Below, one piece after another: positions 52,962 through 61,714 of a stretch of 64,000 nucleotides of DNA; positions within the stretch are counted from its first letter, which is position 1; each line of letters starts with the position of its first letter. This DNA comes from UBA1181 sp963648205. Lineage in GTDB: Bacteria; Bacteroidota; Bacteroidia; Bacteroidales; Paludibacteraceae. A program made the translations under genes and the position numbers. Location: NCBI GenBank assembly GCA_963648205.1, contig CAVJCT010000069.1, positions 1-64,000 on the forward strand. The letters are read 5' to 3'. The notes below the pieces were generated by a model. The model did not search any database, was not told the DNA's origin, and saw only the letters and a list, made by a program, of their open reading frames with translations.

Positions 52962-53045
52962 GCAAAATCCCCATTTTCATTTGGGCAAAAGTTAGCAAAA
53001 TCCCCATTTTCAAATGGCTGAAAACTTGCAAAATCCCTGAATTCA
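52962..53045. repeat. Three repeats at a 33-bp period, 3' of the second DUF4143 ATPase gene
   Basis: The motif GCAAAATCC starts at 52962, 52995 and 53028, exactly 33 bp apart. Each copy is followed by a different small palindrome (CCCATTTTCATTTGGG, CCATTTTCAAATGG, CTGAATTCAG). The first two share GCAAAATCCCCATTTTCA. The array ends a few bases from the ATPase stop codon. Confidence 0.85.
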
Positions 53046-53052
53046 GAATTTT

Positions 53053-54249
53053 TTATTTTTCCAAAAGCCAGTCGACCACCCACATCTGCTTAATTCCTTC
53101 GTGCCAGACAACGGGGTCATTATCCAATGTCAGAAGATATTTTGGATAGTGGTCATCCAATCTTAACAACGGCTGCAATTCTCGCTTCATAGTCTGCTCA
53201 TCTCGCACCGTCAACGACACTTGATAGTAGACTTTCGTTTCTCCTTTTATCACTACGAAATCAATCTCCTCATCACCGGTTTTGCCAACATAGACTTTCC
53301 CTCCTCGACGAGCCAATTCTAAAAAAACAATGTTTTCTAAGATATGACCCAAGTCTCGCCCCTTCGTTCCAACGATAACCTGACGTAGACCCACATCTGC
53401 CAAGTAATATTTCTGCCCAGTTTTCAGGAATTGCTTTCCCTTCGTATCATACCGCATAACTGGGTAAAAAATGAAACTATCCGTCAAAGCGGAGACATAC
53501 GACTCCACCGTGTGAGAGGATATTTTGCGACCATCCGAAATCATCGTGTCTGATATTCGTTTCATCGCCGTAACATTACCAATGTTATCTGCCAAGAAGC
53601 GCACCACACTCTCCAAAATCATCACATCCGAGACTTTCTTTCGGGCGACTACATCCTTGAGAACGATTGTGTTATACAACCCTCGCAGATACTCGCCAAC
53701 CATCTCGGCATCATTTTTAATCTGCGCAACGTATGGGAACGCACCTTTCTCCGTATAATCGCGATACGCCTGCTCCATACTAAATGGAGAGACTAAAGTC
53801 GATACATATTCACGAAAAGAGAAAGGAAACATCTTCACCTCTATATATCGTCCCGTCAACATAGTCGCAATCTCGCCCGACAAAAGATAGGCGTTCGATC
53901 CTGTAACATAGATATCCACATTGTCCATCAAGAACAAACTGTCTATCACCTTCTGAAAGCCATCAACCAACTGTATTTCATCGAAAAATAGATAATTCAT
54001 TTTCGAGGTCTGCAACTGCTCTTTTATATGTGCATACAACACCTTATAATCTAAAAATGGCTCTAAATCCAGATTTTCAAAATTATAGGTCTGCACCTGT
54101 GTTGCCTCAACATCACCTTTTAGAATCTCTTCACGAAACATCTTCAGCAACGTGGATTTTCCACACCGCCTTATGCCCGTAACCACTTTTATAACCTTCT
54201 TGTCTCGCCATTTTCTTAACTGAGACATAAACTCTTCTCTCTCGACCAT
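53053..54249 (-). CDS. AAA_14/DUF4143 ATPase, second copy in the window
   Basis: A 398-residue P-loop ATPase: Walker A GIRRCGKST (about 25-33), Walker B YLFFDEIQLV, sensor VTGSNAYLL, then the DUF4143 part (LKDVVARKKVSD; GHILENIVFLELARRGGKVYVGK; DEEIDFVVIKG). The nuclease-like signature keeps EIDFV but has YYQVS where a catalytic Lys is expected, so it may be a degenerate PD-(D/E)XK domain. Only distantly similar to the ATPase at 1976, but with the same layout. Flanked by a three-copy repeat array on each side. Function unknown. Confidence 0.85.
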   Translation of the reverse strand: MVEREEFMSQLRKWRDKKVIKVVTGIRRCGKSTLLKMFREEILKGDVEATQVQTYNFENLDLEPFLDYKVLYAHIKEQLQTSKMNYLFFDEIQLVDGFQKVIDSLFLMDNVDIYVTGSNAYLLSGEIATMLTGRYIEVKMFPFSFREYVSTLVSPFSMEQAYRDYTEKGAFPYVAQIKNDAEMVGEYLRGLYNTIVLKDVVARKKVSDVMILESVVRFLADNIGNVTAMKRISDTMISDGRKISSHTVESYVSALTDSFIFYPVMRYDTKGKQFLKTGQKYYLADVGLRQVIVGTKGRDLGHILENIVFLELARRGGKVYVGKTGDEEIDFVVIKGETKVYYQVSLTVRDEQTMKRELQPLLRLDDHYPKYLLTLDNDPVVWHEGIKQMWVVDWLLEK

Positions 54250-54258
54250 AGCCTAAAA

Positions 54259-54356
54259 ATTTGCAATCCATTGCAAATATATCTCAGTATCGCCAAAAAT
54301 TTGCAATCCATTGCAAATTTTCCGCCGATTCACCAGATTTTTGCAATCCATTGCAT
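54259..54356. repeat. Three repeats at a 40-bp period, 5' of the second DUF4143 ATPase gene
   Basis: TTGCAATCCATTGCA occurs at 54261-54275, 54301-54315 and 54341-54355, exactly 40 bp apart. Each is an inverted repeat (TTGCAAT / ATTGCAA around one centre base); the first two extend to ATTTGCAATCCATTGCAAAT. The first copy is about 10 nt from the ATPase start codon, so the array covers its promoter region and could be an operator. Confidence 0.88.
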
Positions 54357-54411
54357 TTTTCTAATTCCCATCATCTTTGAAAGAATGTGCTGAAAAACAT
54401 TTTTTCACCGC

Positions 54412-54442
54412 TTGTATTTCAGAAAAATTCTCTTTAAATTTG
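54412..54442 (+). promoter_or_regulatory. tRNA-Leu promoter
   Basis: TTG (54412-54414), a 20-nt spacer, then TAAATTTG (54435-54442), 19 nt before the tRNA. Confidence 0.7.
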
Positions 54443-54461
54443 CAACCGCTATCAGGATTAT

Positions 54462-54547
54462 GCCCAGGTGGTGAAATGGTAGACACGCTAGTTTCAGGTA
54501 CTAGTGACTGAAAGGTTGTGCGAGTTCGAGTCTCGCCCTGGGTACCA
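54462..54547 (+). tRNA. tRNA-Leu (anticodon CAG)
   Basis: An 86-nt class II tRNA. Acceptor GCCCAGG pairs with CCTGGGT; the D loop is GGTGGTGAAATGGTAGACAC. The anticodon arm CTAGT-TTCAGGT-ACTAG gives anticodon CAG. A long variable arm and the T arm GAGTTCGAGTCTC follow. CCA is encoded (54545-54547). Confidence 0.95.
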
Positions 54548-54551
54548 CCCC

Positions 54552-54580
54552 AAAGTGCTTTCCCGTAAAGCACTTTTTTT
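54552..54580 (+). terminator. tRNA-Leu terminator
   Basis: The stem AAAGTGCTTT / AAAGCACTTT with a 5-nt loop is followed by a T run, directly after the tRNA. Confidence 0.9.
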
Positions 54581-54634
54581 GTTACAGCACACTACTTTGT
54601 CTGTTCTGCTTAACATTTTAATTTTCAATCATCT

Positions 54635-57634
54635 ATGAAGAGAATTACGACACTGCTACTCCTTTTGCTCAGTTTCATCGGGTTCGGGCAGAATGTCGCT
54701 TGGGCAAAGGTGAAAGCCGTGAAAAAAACACCTACCGTCGTCATTCCCTACAGCAAAGAACTGAACGCCTCCCTCTACGCCTATTTCAAAAGTTTGTCGC
54801 CCATCCTGAAAGACAACGTTGCGCAGAGCGACAGCGTAATCGTCAACGACGACAAGAAAATCTTCACTGTCTATGCCAACAAATATTCTGAGAGTGTTCC
54901 TTTTCGCGAGGATATCGTCCGCACTGCCTACGACACGGTTCGAAGCGTTCTTCCGGAACATCTCAAAAACTACAAGATAGAAATCCTCATCAACGGTTAC
55001 GAAATATCCGACCTTGTACCTAATTTCTACAGGGTGAATCAGAAAATTGACAAAAAGCGTCTCAATGTTGATGATAATGACGAACCGAACATCGTCCGCA
55101 GAATCAGTCCGATTCGTAATTTCACCAAAGGACTTTCAGACAACAGTTTGGCAATATGGGCAAGTCATGGTTGCTATTTCGAACATCGGGAAAACGACTG
55201 GGTGTGGCAGCGTCCTCGACTTTTTCAAGTGGCAGAAGATACCTACACGTCTGAATATGTGATTCCGTTCATCGTCCCCATGCTCGAGAATGCAGGTGCG
55301 TATGTGATGATGCCTCGCGAGCGTGACACGCAACTCAACGAGGTTATCGTAGATAATGATGATCGTGATTTCCTATATGATGAAGTCAACGATGAGAATC
55401 ATAGATGGCACACGGGCGACACCTCTGGTTTTGCTCGCAGTGATGCTCCTTATTTGGATGGCGACAATCCTTTCTGCTACGGAACTTACCGACAGATACG
55501 GGCGCATAAAAACGGTTCTGCACTCGCCTCTTGGTCGCCCAATATTCCTGAAGATGGCGATTATGCCGTCTACATATCTTACCACACGCTTCCCAACAGC
55601 ACTAAAAACGCACGTTACACCGTCTATCACACTGGCGGTTCAACTCAATTCAATGTGAATCAGCAGATGGGCGGAAGCACTTGGATTTACTTAGGGACGT
55701 TCCATTTCAAAAAGGGATTCAACCCCGAAATTGCCAGTGTGGAGCTCACCAACAAAGGGCATAACGGAACTGTCATCACGGCAGATGCGGTTCGTTTCGG
55801 CGGTGGCTATGGTGTCGTAGCCAAGCGAAACGCGGAAGATTCCATCGTGTTCAGCAACAAGCCGAAATACTTGGAGGGGTCTCGCTACTGGCTTCAATGG
55901 GCTGGCTTTCCCGACTCGGTCTACTCGCACACTGAATTTACCGACGACTACAAAGATGACTATATGAGTCGTGGTCATTGGGTGAACCATCTCATCGGTG
56001 GTTCTTCTAAATCTCCTGACACTCAAGGTCTTAACATTCCTATTCAATTGGCATTCGGACTACATACGGATGCAGGATATGTGCATAAAGACTCTGTCAT
56101 TGGCACCATGGGCATCTACATGTCTGAAAGCAACGACCGTCGCACCTACGATGCTGGCAACCGCCGTATCGCCTCCCGCGACTTCGCCGACCTCATCCAA
56201 ACGCAGGTGGTCTCCGATATTCGTCAAACGCTCCGCCCCAACTGGACACGCAGAAAACTGACAGACGCATCCTACTACGAGGCTCGTGTTCCGCAAGTGC
56301 CATCGACCCTTTTGGAACTGCTATCTCACCAGAATTTCACCGATATGCGCTACGGATTGGATCCGCATTTCCACTTTATCGTCAGTCGCGCAATATATAA
56401 AGGTATTCTCAAATTCCTCTGCACACAGCAAAATCGTCCCTACGTCGTTCAACCGCTTCCTGTGCATAAATTTCACGCAGAATTTTCTAACAACGAACAT
56501 AATGTAGTGATACTCAACTGGGAAGCTCAAATCGACAGTTTGGAGCCAACTGCCACGCCCGACCGCTACATCCTCTACACGGCGATTGGCGACAACGGAT
56601 GGAACGACGGCGAACTTGTTACATCGTCTTCCGCACAAGTGTCTCTCAATCCGAATCAGATCTACCGATTCAAAGTTACCGCTTGCAACGACGGTGGCGA
56701 GAGTTTCCCTTCGGAAGTTCTCACCGCTGGCTATGTACCTAACTCCGGCAAAACGGCCCTCATCATCAACGGATTCCACAGAGTGTCCGCACCATCCTCT
56801 TTTGACACCCCACTCTATTCTGGTTTCTTAGACTCCGACGATTACGGTGTTCCTTACTACTACGATTTGAGTTACACAGGCAGCCAATATGTCTTCAATA
56901 AATACAGAAAATTCAAGACGAACCACACTCCTGGACATGGAGCAAGCCACGCCCTCTTCGAGAACAACAAAATAGCAGGCAACACGTTCGATTACACATA
57001 TCCGCACGGGAAGGCAATATTAGCCGCAGGTTACTCGTTTGTATCTTGTAGCGACGAAGTGATTTACGAAGGAGGGTTCGGACTTCGCACTTTCAATTTT
57101 GTTGATTTGATTTTAGGTGAACAGAAAAGCACGAAAGTGGGCGACGAAATCCGCTATCAACTCTTTCCGCAGAAGTTGAGAGTCAAGTTGGAGAATTACC
57201 TCACCAAGGCGCACGGCAACCTCTTTGTCAGTGGCGCATACGTGGCATCAGACATCTTCGAGCGAGACTCTTGCGACGAGAATGCAATCCGTTTTGCCAT
57301 AAAGACATTGCATTACAAACTCAGCGAGAGCCATGTTTCAACAGGCGGACTCATCTCCAACTATTTCTCAATATGGAAGGAGTTCGGCACTCAGTTTTAT
57401 CGCTATTGCAACGTCTTGAACGACAAGCAATACGCAGTGGAAGCCCCCGACGGAATCGACACTGCCAATGGTTCTCAGATTATCCACTCTTTTGAGGGTA
57501 GCAATCTGCCTGCCACCGTCGGTTATCGTGGTCGATACAAAACAGTCGTTTCGTCTGTGCCTTTCGAAAGCATTGAAGGCGAAGATGAAAAAATTTCTTT
57601 CATGAAAGAGATTATCTCGTTCTTTGAGAAATAG
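54635..57634 (+). CDS. Large secreted amidase-like protein with golvesin-type and FN3 domains
   Basis: A 999-residue exported protein (signal about 1-24) of a Bacteroidales family often named xanthan lyase or N-acetylmuramoyl-L-alanine amidase. The amidase_3-like fold (IWASHGCYFEHRENDWVWQRPRLF ... LNIPIQLAFGLHTDAGY ... LLELLSHQNFTDMRYG) is split by a golvesin/CBM-like beta domain (about 285-405; DYAVYISYHTLPNSTKNARYTV). A fibronectin III domain (about 620-715) and a C-terminal alpha/beta domain follow. The His and Glu residues expected for zinc binding appear in GLHTDAG and LLELLSHQN. Probably a cell-wall enzyme; no T9SS tail is seen. Confidence 0.78.
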   Translation: MKRITTLLLLLLSFIGFGQNVAWAKVKAVKKTPTVVIPYSKELNASLYAYFKSLSPILKDNVAQSDSVIVNDDKKIFTVYANKYSESVPFREDIVRTAYDTVRSVLPEHLKNYKIEILINGYEISDLVPNFYRVNQKIDKKRLNVDDNDEPNIVRRISPIRNFTKGLSDNSLAIWASHGCYFEHRENDWVWQRPRLFQVAEDTYTSEYVIPFIVPMLENAGAYVMMPRERDTQLNEVIVDNDDRDFLYDEVNDENHRWHTGDTSGFARSDAPYLDGDNPFCYGTYRQIRAHKNGSALASWSPNIPEDGDYAVYISYHTLPNSTKNARYTVYHTGGSTQFNVNQQMGGSTWIYLGTFHFKKGFNPEIASVELTNKGHNGTVITADAVRFGGGYGVVAKRNAEDSIVFSNKPKYLEGSRYWLQWAGFPDSVYSHTEFTDDYKDDYMSRGHWVNHLIGGSSKSPDTQGLNIPIQLAFGLHTDAGYVHKDSVIGTMGIYMSESNDRRTYDAGNRRIASRDFADLIQTQVVSDIRQTLRPNWTRRKLTDASYYEARVPQVPSTLLELLSHQNFTDMRYGLDPHFHFIVSRAIYKGILKFLCTQQNRPYVVQPLPVHKFHAEFSNNEHNVVILNWEAQIDSLEPTATPDRYILYTAIGDNGWNDGELVTSSSAQVSLNPNQIYRFKVTACNDGGESFPSEVLTAGYVPNSGKTALIINGFHRVSAPSSFDTPLYSGFLDSDDYGVPYYYDLSYTGSQYVFNKYRKFKTNHTPGHGASHALFENNKIAGNTFDYTYPHGKAILAAGYSFVSCSDEVIYEGGFGLRTFNFVDLILGEQKSTKVGDEIRYQLFPQKLRVKLENYLTKAHGNLFVSGAYVASDIFERDSCDENAIRFAIKTLHYKLSESHVSTGGLISNYFSIWKEFGTQFYRYCNVLNDKQYAVEAPDGIDTANGSQIIHSFEGSNLPATVGYRGRYKTVVSSVPFESIEGEDEKISFMKEIISFFEK

Positions 57635-57742
57635 TTACGATTTTTTTTGTATTTTCGCAAAATGTAGCAAGGCTACAAAGATGTTCTTTTTCTTATTGAG
57701 ACTAAAGTATAAACGATATATTTTTTAAAAATTATTATTAAT

Positions 57743-59254
57743 ATGATTGATTGTTTTATTCCTTACCTCAGTGATGAGACGACTATTGAAACAATAAATG
57801 CCCTGAGAGAAGAAAGATGTGTTGGTGAGATTATTTTACTTGTTTCAGACCAGACCGCTGTTCCACAGCTTGGTTACAGGACGATTGTCACAAACAACTT
57901 GGAGAGTTCAAGAACAATGAAGTTCATCTCTCTAATGGCACAGAACGACTACATTATGTACTGTCCTCACAATGTGCCTTTCCGTTTCACTCAATATGGA
58001 GTGGAAAGATTGAACCAGGTTGCCACAATCACGCAAGCAGGTATCATCTACGCAGACTACTACGAGGTGGTCGATGGTGTTAAGAGAGCGCACCCTACTA
58101 TTGACTATCAGTTGGGTAGCCTCCGCGACAACTTCGACTTCGGTTCTGTTATCTTAATTAACCGTAAGGCGTTCCAATTGGAAGTTAACAACAACAAAGA
58201 AAACTATGTTACTTCTGGTTGGTACAGGACGCGTCTCGCCCTCTCGTCTAAACGTCCAATCTTCCACCTCAACGAGTTGCTCTACACCGTCGAAGGTGAT
58301 GCGAACAAAGGCATGTTCAGCTATGTCGACCCTCGCAATCGTGAAGACCAAATTGAAAAGGAGATGGCTTGCACTCGTCATTTGAGAGAGACAGGTGGTT
58401 TCTTGGAGCCTATCTTCAAGCCTGTCAATTTCGAAATGGACTACTTCGAAAATGAAGCTAGTGTCATCATCCCAGTGAAGAACCGTGCGAAGACGATTTC
58501 TGACGCAATCCAGTCGGCTATCAACCAATCGACTGAGTTCCCTTACAACATCATCATCGTCGACAACCACTCTACCGACGGCACTTCGGAGATCATCGAC
58601 AAGTTCGCTCAACAAGACGAACGCATCATCCACATCATTCCAGATCGCGACGACCTCAACATCGGTGGCTGCTGGAATCTTGCCATCGACAATATCCACT
58701 GCGGACGATTCGCCGTTCAATTGGATAGCGACGATATCTATCAAACGGAACATACCTTGCAAACCATTGTCAACACATTCTATAAGTTGCAATGTGCAAT
58801 GGTCATCGGTAGTTACACTGTTACCGATTTCGATTTCAACCCAATCGAGCCAGGTTTGATCGACCACCGTGAATGGACTCCAAAGAACGGACGAAACAAC
58901 GCCCTCCGCATCAACGGATTGGGTGCTCCTCGTGCATTCTTCACACCAATCCTCAGAAGCTACCACATGCCGAACACCAGTTACGGTGAGGACTACGCTA
59001 TGGGATTGTCCATCTCACACGACTATCAGATCGGTCGTATCTTCAACTCCATCTACCTTTGCAGACGTTGGGATGAGAACACCGACAGCAACATCAGCGT
59101 GGAGAAACAAAACGAAAACGATCGTTACAAAGACAAGTTGCGTACACTCGCTTTGCTTCGCCGTCACAAACAAAACAAACGTCGTTTGCAACAGCAACAA
59201 CAACAGCAGCAGATGCAACAACAGCAGCAACAACAGCAGATGTATCGCCGCTAA
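57743..59254 (+). CDS. Double-domain GT2 glycosyltransferase with poly-glutamine tail
   Basis: A 503-residue cytoplasmic protein. The C-terminal half (about 235-460) is a canonical GT2 domain (SVIIPVKNRAKTISDAIQSAI, VDNHSTDGTSEII, DxD-type QLDSDD). The N-terminal half (about 1-215) has a degenerate GT-A look (YIMYCPHNVPFR, IIYADYYEVVDG) without a clear DxD. The last 25 residues are almost all Gln with two Met, encoded by mixed CAA/CAG codons. The DUF4922 gene follows 12 nt later. The acceptor is unknown. Confidence 0.85.
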   Translation: MIDCFIPYLSDETTIETINALREERCVGEIILLVSDQTAVPQLGYRTIVTNNLESSRTMKFISLMAQNDYIMYCPHNVPFRFTQYGVERLNQVATITQAGIIYADYYEVVDGVKRAHPTIDYQLGSLRDNFDFGSVILINRKAFQLEVNNNKENYVTSGWYRTRLALSSKRPIFHLNELLYTVEGDANKGMFSYVDPRNREDQIEKEMACTRHLRETGGFLEPIFKPVNFEMDYFENEASVIIPVKNRAKTISDAIQSAINQSTEFPYNIIIVDNHSTDGTSEIIDKFAQQDERIIHIIPDRDDLNIGGCWNLAIDNIHCGRFAVQLDSDDIYQTEHTLQTIVNTFYKLQCAMVIGSYTVTDFDFNPIEPGLIDHREWTPKNGRNNALRINGLGAPRAFFTPILRSYHMPNTSYGEDYAMGLSISHDYQIGRIFNSIYLCRRWDENTDSNISVEKQNENDRYKDKLRTLALLRRHKQNKRRLQQQQQQQQMQQQQQQQQMYRR

Positions 59255-59266
59255 TACGCTCGTAGC

Positions 59267-60175
59267 ATGATTGATGCAAAAAAACTCTATAATGAACAGC
59301 TCACGGAATGGAATGATTTCCGTGAGCGTGTTTTGCAATTAGACCAGATCGAACTCAAAAAATTCAATTTCGGCAACCATACAATCTTCACGCAGTTCAA
59401 CCCTGCCAGAGAGGTCTCCAGCAATGCCAAATTGGATGCGAAGTCTATTGCCAACCGCAAATGTTTTCTTTGCGAAGAAAACCGCCCTGCCGTACAACGA
59501 GGAGTGGCAATCAGCAAAGATTTCACCGTTTGTGTCAATCCTTTCCCAATTTTGAAAGGACACCTGACCATTATCAGCAACAAGCATCAACCGCAAGCCA
59601 TTCTTCCTGTGATTGCCGATTTTATCTCATTCACAAAAGAATTGCCCGATTTCACTTTGCTCTACAACGGTCCGGCAAGCGGTGCTTCTGCCCCCGACCA
59701 TCTTCACTTCCAAGCTGTCTTCAAAGGGCAATTACCCTTCGAGTCTGAGGAAGACAAAGTGAGCAAAAAACTGTTGTCTGAAAGCAAAGCAAACGGCAAG
59801 AGCGTCTTCGAGAATGGCAAAATGGAACTTTGGCAAAACTACGGCAGAACAATGATTCATATCGAAAGCGAATCTGCCAAACTTGCACAGTCTTACTTCG
59901 AGCAGATGTACAAACAATACCAAATGCTCAATGGCAACGACGAAGAACCCAAAATGAACCTCTTCGGAATGTACGAGAATGGAATCTACCATCTCTTCGT
60001 TTTTCCTCGCAAGAAACATCGTCCCGACTGCTTCTTTGCCGAAGGAGACAACTACAGAATGGTCAGTCCTGGCGCAATCGACATAGCAGGTATTCTTGTT
60101 CTTCCTCGCAGAAAAGACTTTGACGAAATCGACAGAAACGAAATCGAGAGCATATACAAAGAAGTAACTCTTTAA
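59267..60175 (+). CDS. DUF4922 protein, HIT/GalT-like nucleotidyltransferase fold
   Basis: A 302-residue protein. A Cys pair (NRKCFLCEENRP) resembles the zinc or structural motif of GalT-type enzymes. NPFPILKGHLTIIS is typical of the HIT superfamily, and the active-site-like GPASGASAPDHLHFQA holds HxHxQ, as in GDP-L-galactose phosphorylase and Ap4A phosphorylase. It would act on a sugar-nucleotide or dinucleotide. It is cotranscribed with the GT2 gene, which suggests a link to glycan precursors. Confidence 0.82.
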   Translation: MIDAKKLYNEQLTEWNDFRERVLQLDQIELKKFNFGNHTIFTQFNPAREVSSNAKLDAKSIANRKCFLCEENRPAVQRGVAISKDFTVCVNPFPILKGHLTIISNKHQPQAILPVIADFISFTKELPDFTLLYNGPASGASAPDHLHFQAVFKGQLPFESEEDKVSKKLLSESKANGKSVFENGKMELWQNYGRTMIHIESESAKLAQSYFEQMYKQYQMLNGNDEEPKMNLFGMYENGIYHLFVFPRKKHRPDCFFAEGDNYRMVSPGAIDIAGILVLPRRKDFDEIDRNEIESIYKEVTL

Positions 60176-60242
60176 CGGAGTTACTTCTCTTTTTTCATCC
60201 TATTCAGTGTAATTTACATTCCACTATCTGTTTCAATCCAAA

Positions 60243-61004
60243 CTAATTTCCTTTGTAGACGCAGAAACTATTAGCCTGATGGGTCGCCAAGACTAAAACC
60301 TCCGCAATCTGCACATGCTTTGGCGCGGAAGCCGCATAGAACACCACATCCGCAATATCATCTCCATTCAACGGAGTGATTCCTTTATAGACATTGTCGG
60401 CTCGCTGATCATCACCACGGAAACGAACGTTCGAGAAATGCGTTTCCACTAATCCAGGCTTCACATTCGTAACTCGCACATCCGTATGCGCAACATCAAT
60501 ACGCAGTCCGTCGGAAATCGCTTTCACCGCACTTTTCGTTGCACAATAGACATTTCCACCTGCGTAGGCTGCATCTCCAGCAAGCGAACCGATATTGATG
60601 ACATGACCGCTGTTTCGCTCCACCATTCCAGGCACTATCAGACGTGTCATTGTCAACAATCCCTTGATGTTCGTGTCTATCATCTCGTCCCATTCGTCGA
60701 GATTGCCTTCATACTCTGGATCCAGACCTCTTGCCAATCCTGCATTATTAATTAAAATATCAATGTTTTTCCATTCGTTTGGCAAGTTTTCAATCTTATT
60801 GACTGCATCCTGACGATTGCGCACATCAAATGCCAAAGGCAAAACAGAGACTTTATGCTCCTTCTCCAAAGTCTCCTTAAGTGACTTCAACTTCGCCTCG
60901 TTTCTTCCCGTCAGAATCAACGAGTAGCCTTCTTTCGCAAATCTACGAGCGCAAGCCTCACCGATCCCACTTGTCGCTCCTGTAATCAAAACAATCTTTC
61001 CCAT
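60243..61004 (-). CDS. Short-chain dehydrogenase/reductase
   Basis: A 253-residue classical SDR: cofactor motif TGATSGIGEA, NNAG (in LINNAGLARG), catalytic Ser in INIGSLAGD and YxxxK in YCATK. The Arg in LTGRNEAK suggests NADP. It belongs to the YdfG-like group (3-hydroxy acid or serine dehydrogenases), but the substrate cannot be assigned. It lies 26 nt after the SGNH gene on the same strand. Confidence 0.9.
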   Translation of the reverse strand: MGKIVLITGATSGIGEACARRFAKEGYSLILTGRNEAKLKSLKETLEKEHKVSVLPLAFDVRNRQDAVNKIENLPNEWKNIDILINNAGLARGLDPEYEGNLDEWDEMIDTNIKGLLTMTRLIVPGMVERNSGHVINIGSLAGDAAYAGGNVYCATKSAVKAISDGLRIDVAHTDVRVTNVKPGLVETHFSNVRFRGDDQRADNVYKGITPLNGDDIADVVFYAASAPKHVQIAEVLVLATHQANSFCVYKGN

Positions 61005-61030
61005 CCGAAAATCATTTAGGTCTTTTGTAA

Positions 61031-61708
61031 TTATTGCAACAGATTTTTCATCCGATACGACATCACAACGTATGCGTTCGGGAACAAATGGAATCCATCC
61101 GTCGCATCATATTCACTCTTCAAGATGCCACCGTCCGTAGCCATCTCATCATACATATCTATATAGTTCAACCCGTTTTCTACGGCATACATCTTTACGA
61201 ACTGATTATAAGCGGAGACATTCTGCGAGGTCGCTTTCCCTTCTCCATACTTCAAAACCTCCCCAATCGGCAACTGAGACAAGATCACAATCTCCGTTTG
61301 AGGCAGTTTCTTCCGCAATGCTTTTTCATACTCCACAAACAGTTCGTACACCGCATTCACAGCCTCGCCAGCATTCAACTCGTTGAATCCCAACATCAAG
61401 AAAATCTTTGATGGCGTTTTATCTGCGAATCGCTCCTCCATTTCAGACAATTCTCGTTCTATCGTTGTCTTATCATCAGCAATCATTGCGATACGAACAT
61501 TCGGAATGAGTGCCTGCCAATTACAGCAACGCAAACGGTCGTCTCCAATCAACAAAACATCGTCATTTTGGAAACCGTAGGCAAACCGCATATCATCGGC
61601 AGCCGCAACGACCGTCTGTTGAGTCATCTTATCTGAATCTCCGCATTGACAGAGACAAAAAGAAGCAATCAACATCAAAACGCTGATTGCCAATCTGTTA
61701 TTCTTCAT
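61031..61708 (-). CDS. SGNH/GDSL-type lipoprotein
   Basis: A 225-residue lipoprotein (signal ending LCQC, Cys22). Block I is LLIGDDRL, where the usual catalytic Ser of GDS is replaced by Asp. Block III is MLGFNELN with its Asn, and block V is DATDGFHLF with Asp and His. If block I is correctly placed, the nucleophile is missing and the protein may not be an esterase. It lies in a same-strand series with the glucosaminidase gene (6 nt upstream), which suggests a cell-envelope role. Confidence 0.75.
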   Translation of the reverse strand: MKNNRLAISVLMLIASFCLCQCGDSDKMTQQTVVAAADDMRFAYGFQNDDVLLIGDDRLRCCNWQALIPNVRIAMIADDKTTIERELSEMEERFADKTPSKIFLMLGFNELNAGEAVNAVYELFVEYEKALRKKLPQTEIVILSQLPIGEVLKYGEGKATSQNVSAYNQFVKMYAVENGLNYIDMYDEMATDGGILKSEYDATDGFHLFPNAYVVMSYRMKNLLQ

Positions 61709-61714
61709 AAACTT

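Noticed and set aside
52962..53045. CRISPR or VNTR next to the second ATPase gene
   Set aside because: Only three copies; the spaces are 15-24 bp and contain palindromes rather than unique spacers, and no cas genes are near.
58154..58966. Open frame of 270 codons opposite the glycosyltransferase gene
   Set aside because: Val/Asp-rich antisense frame over a conserved GT2 domain, no domain of its own.
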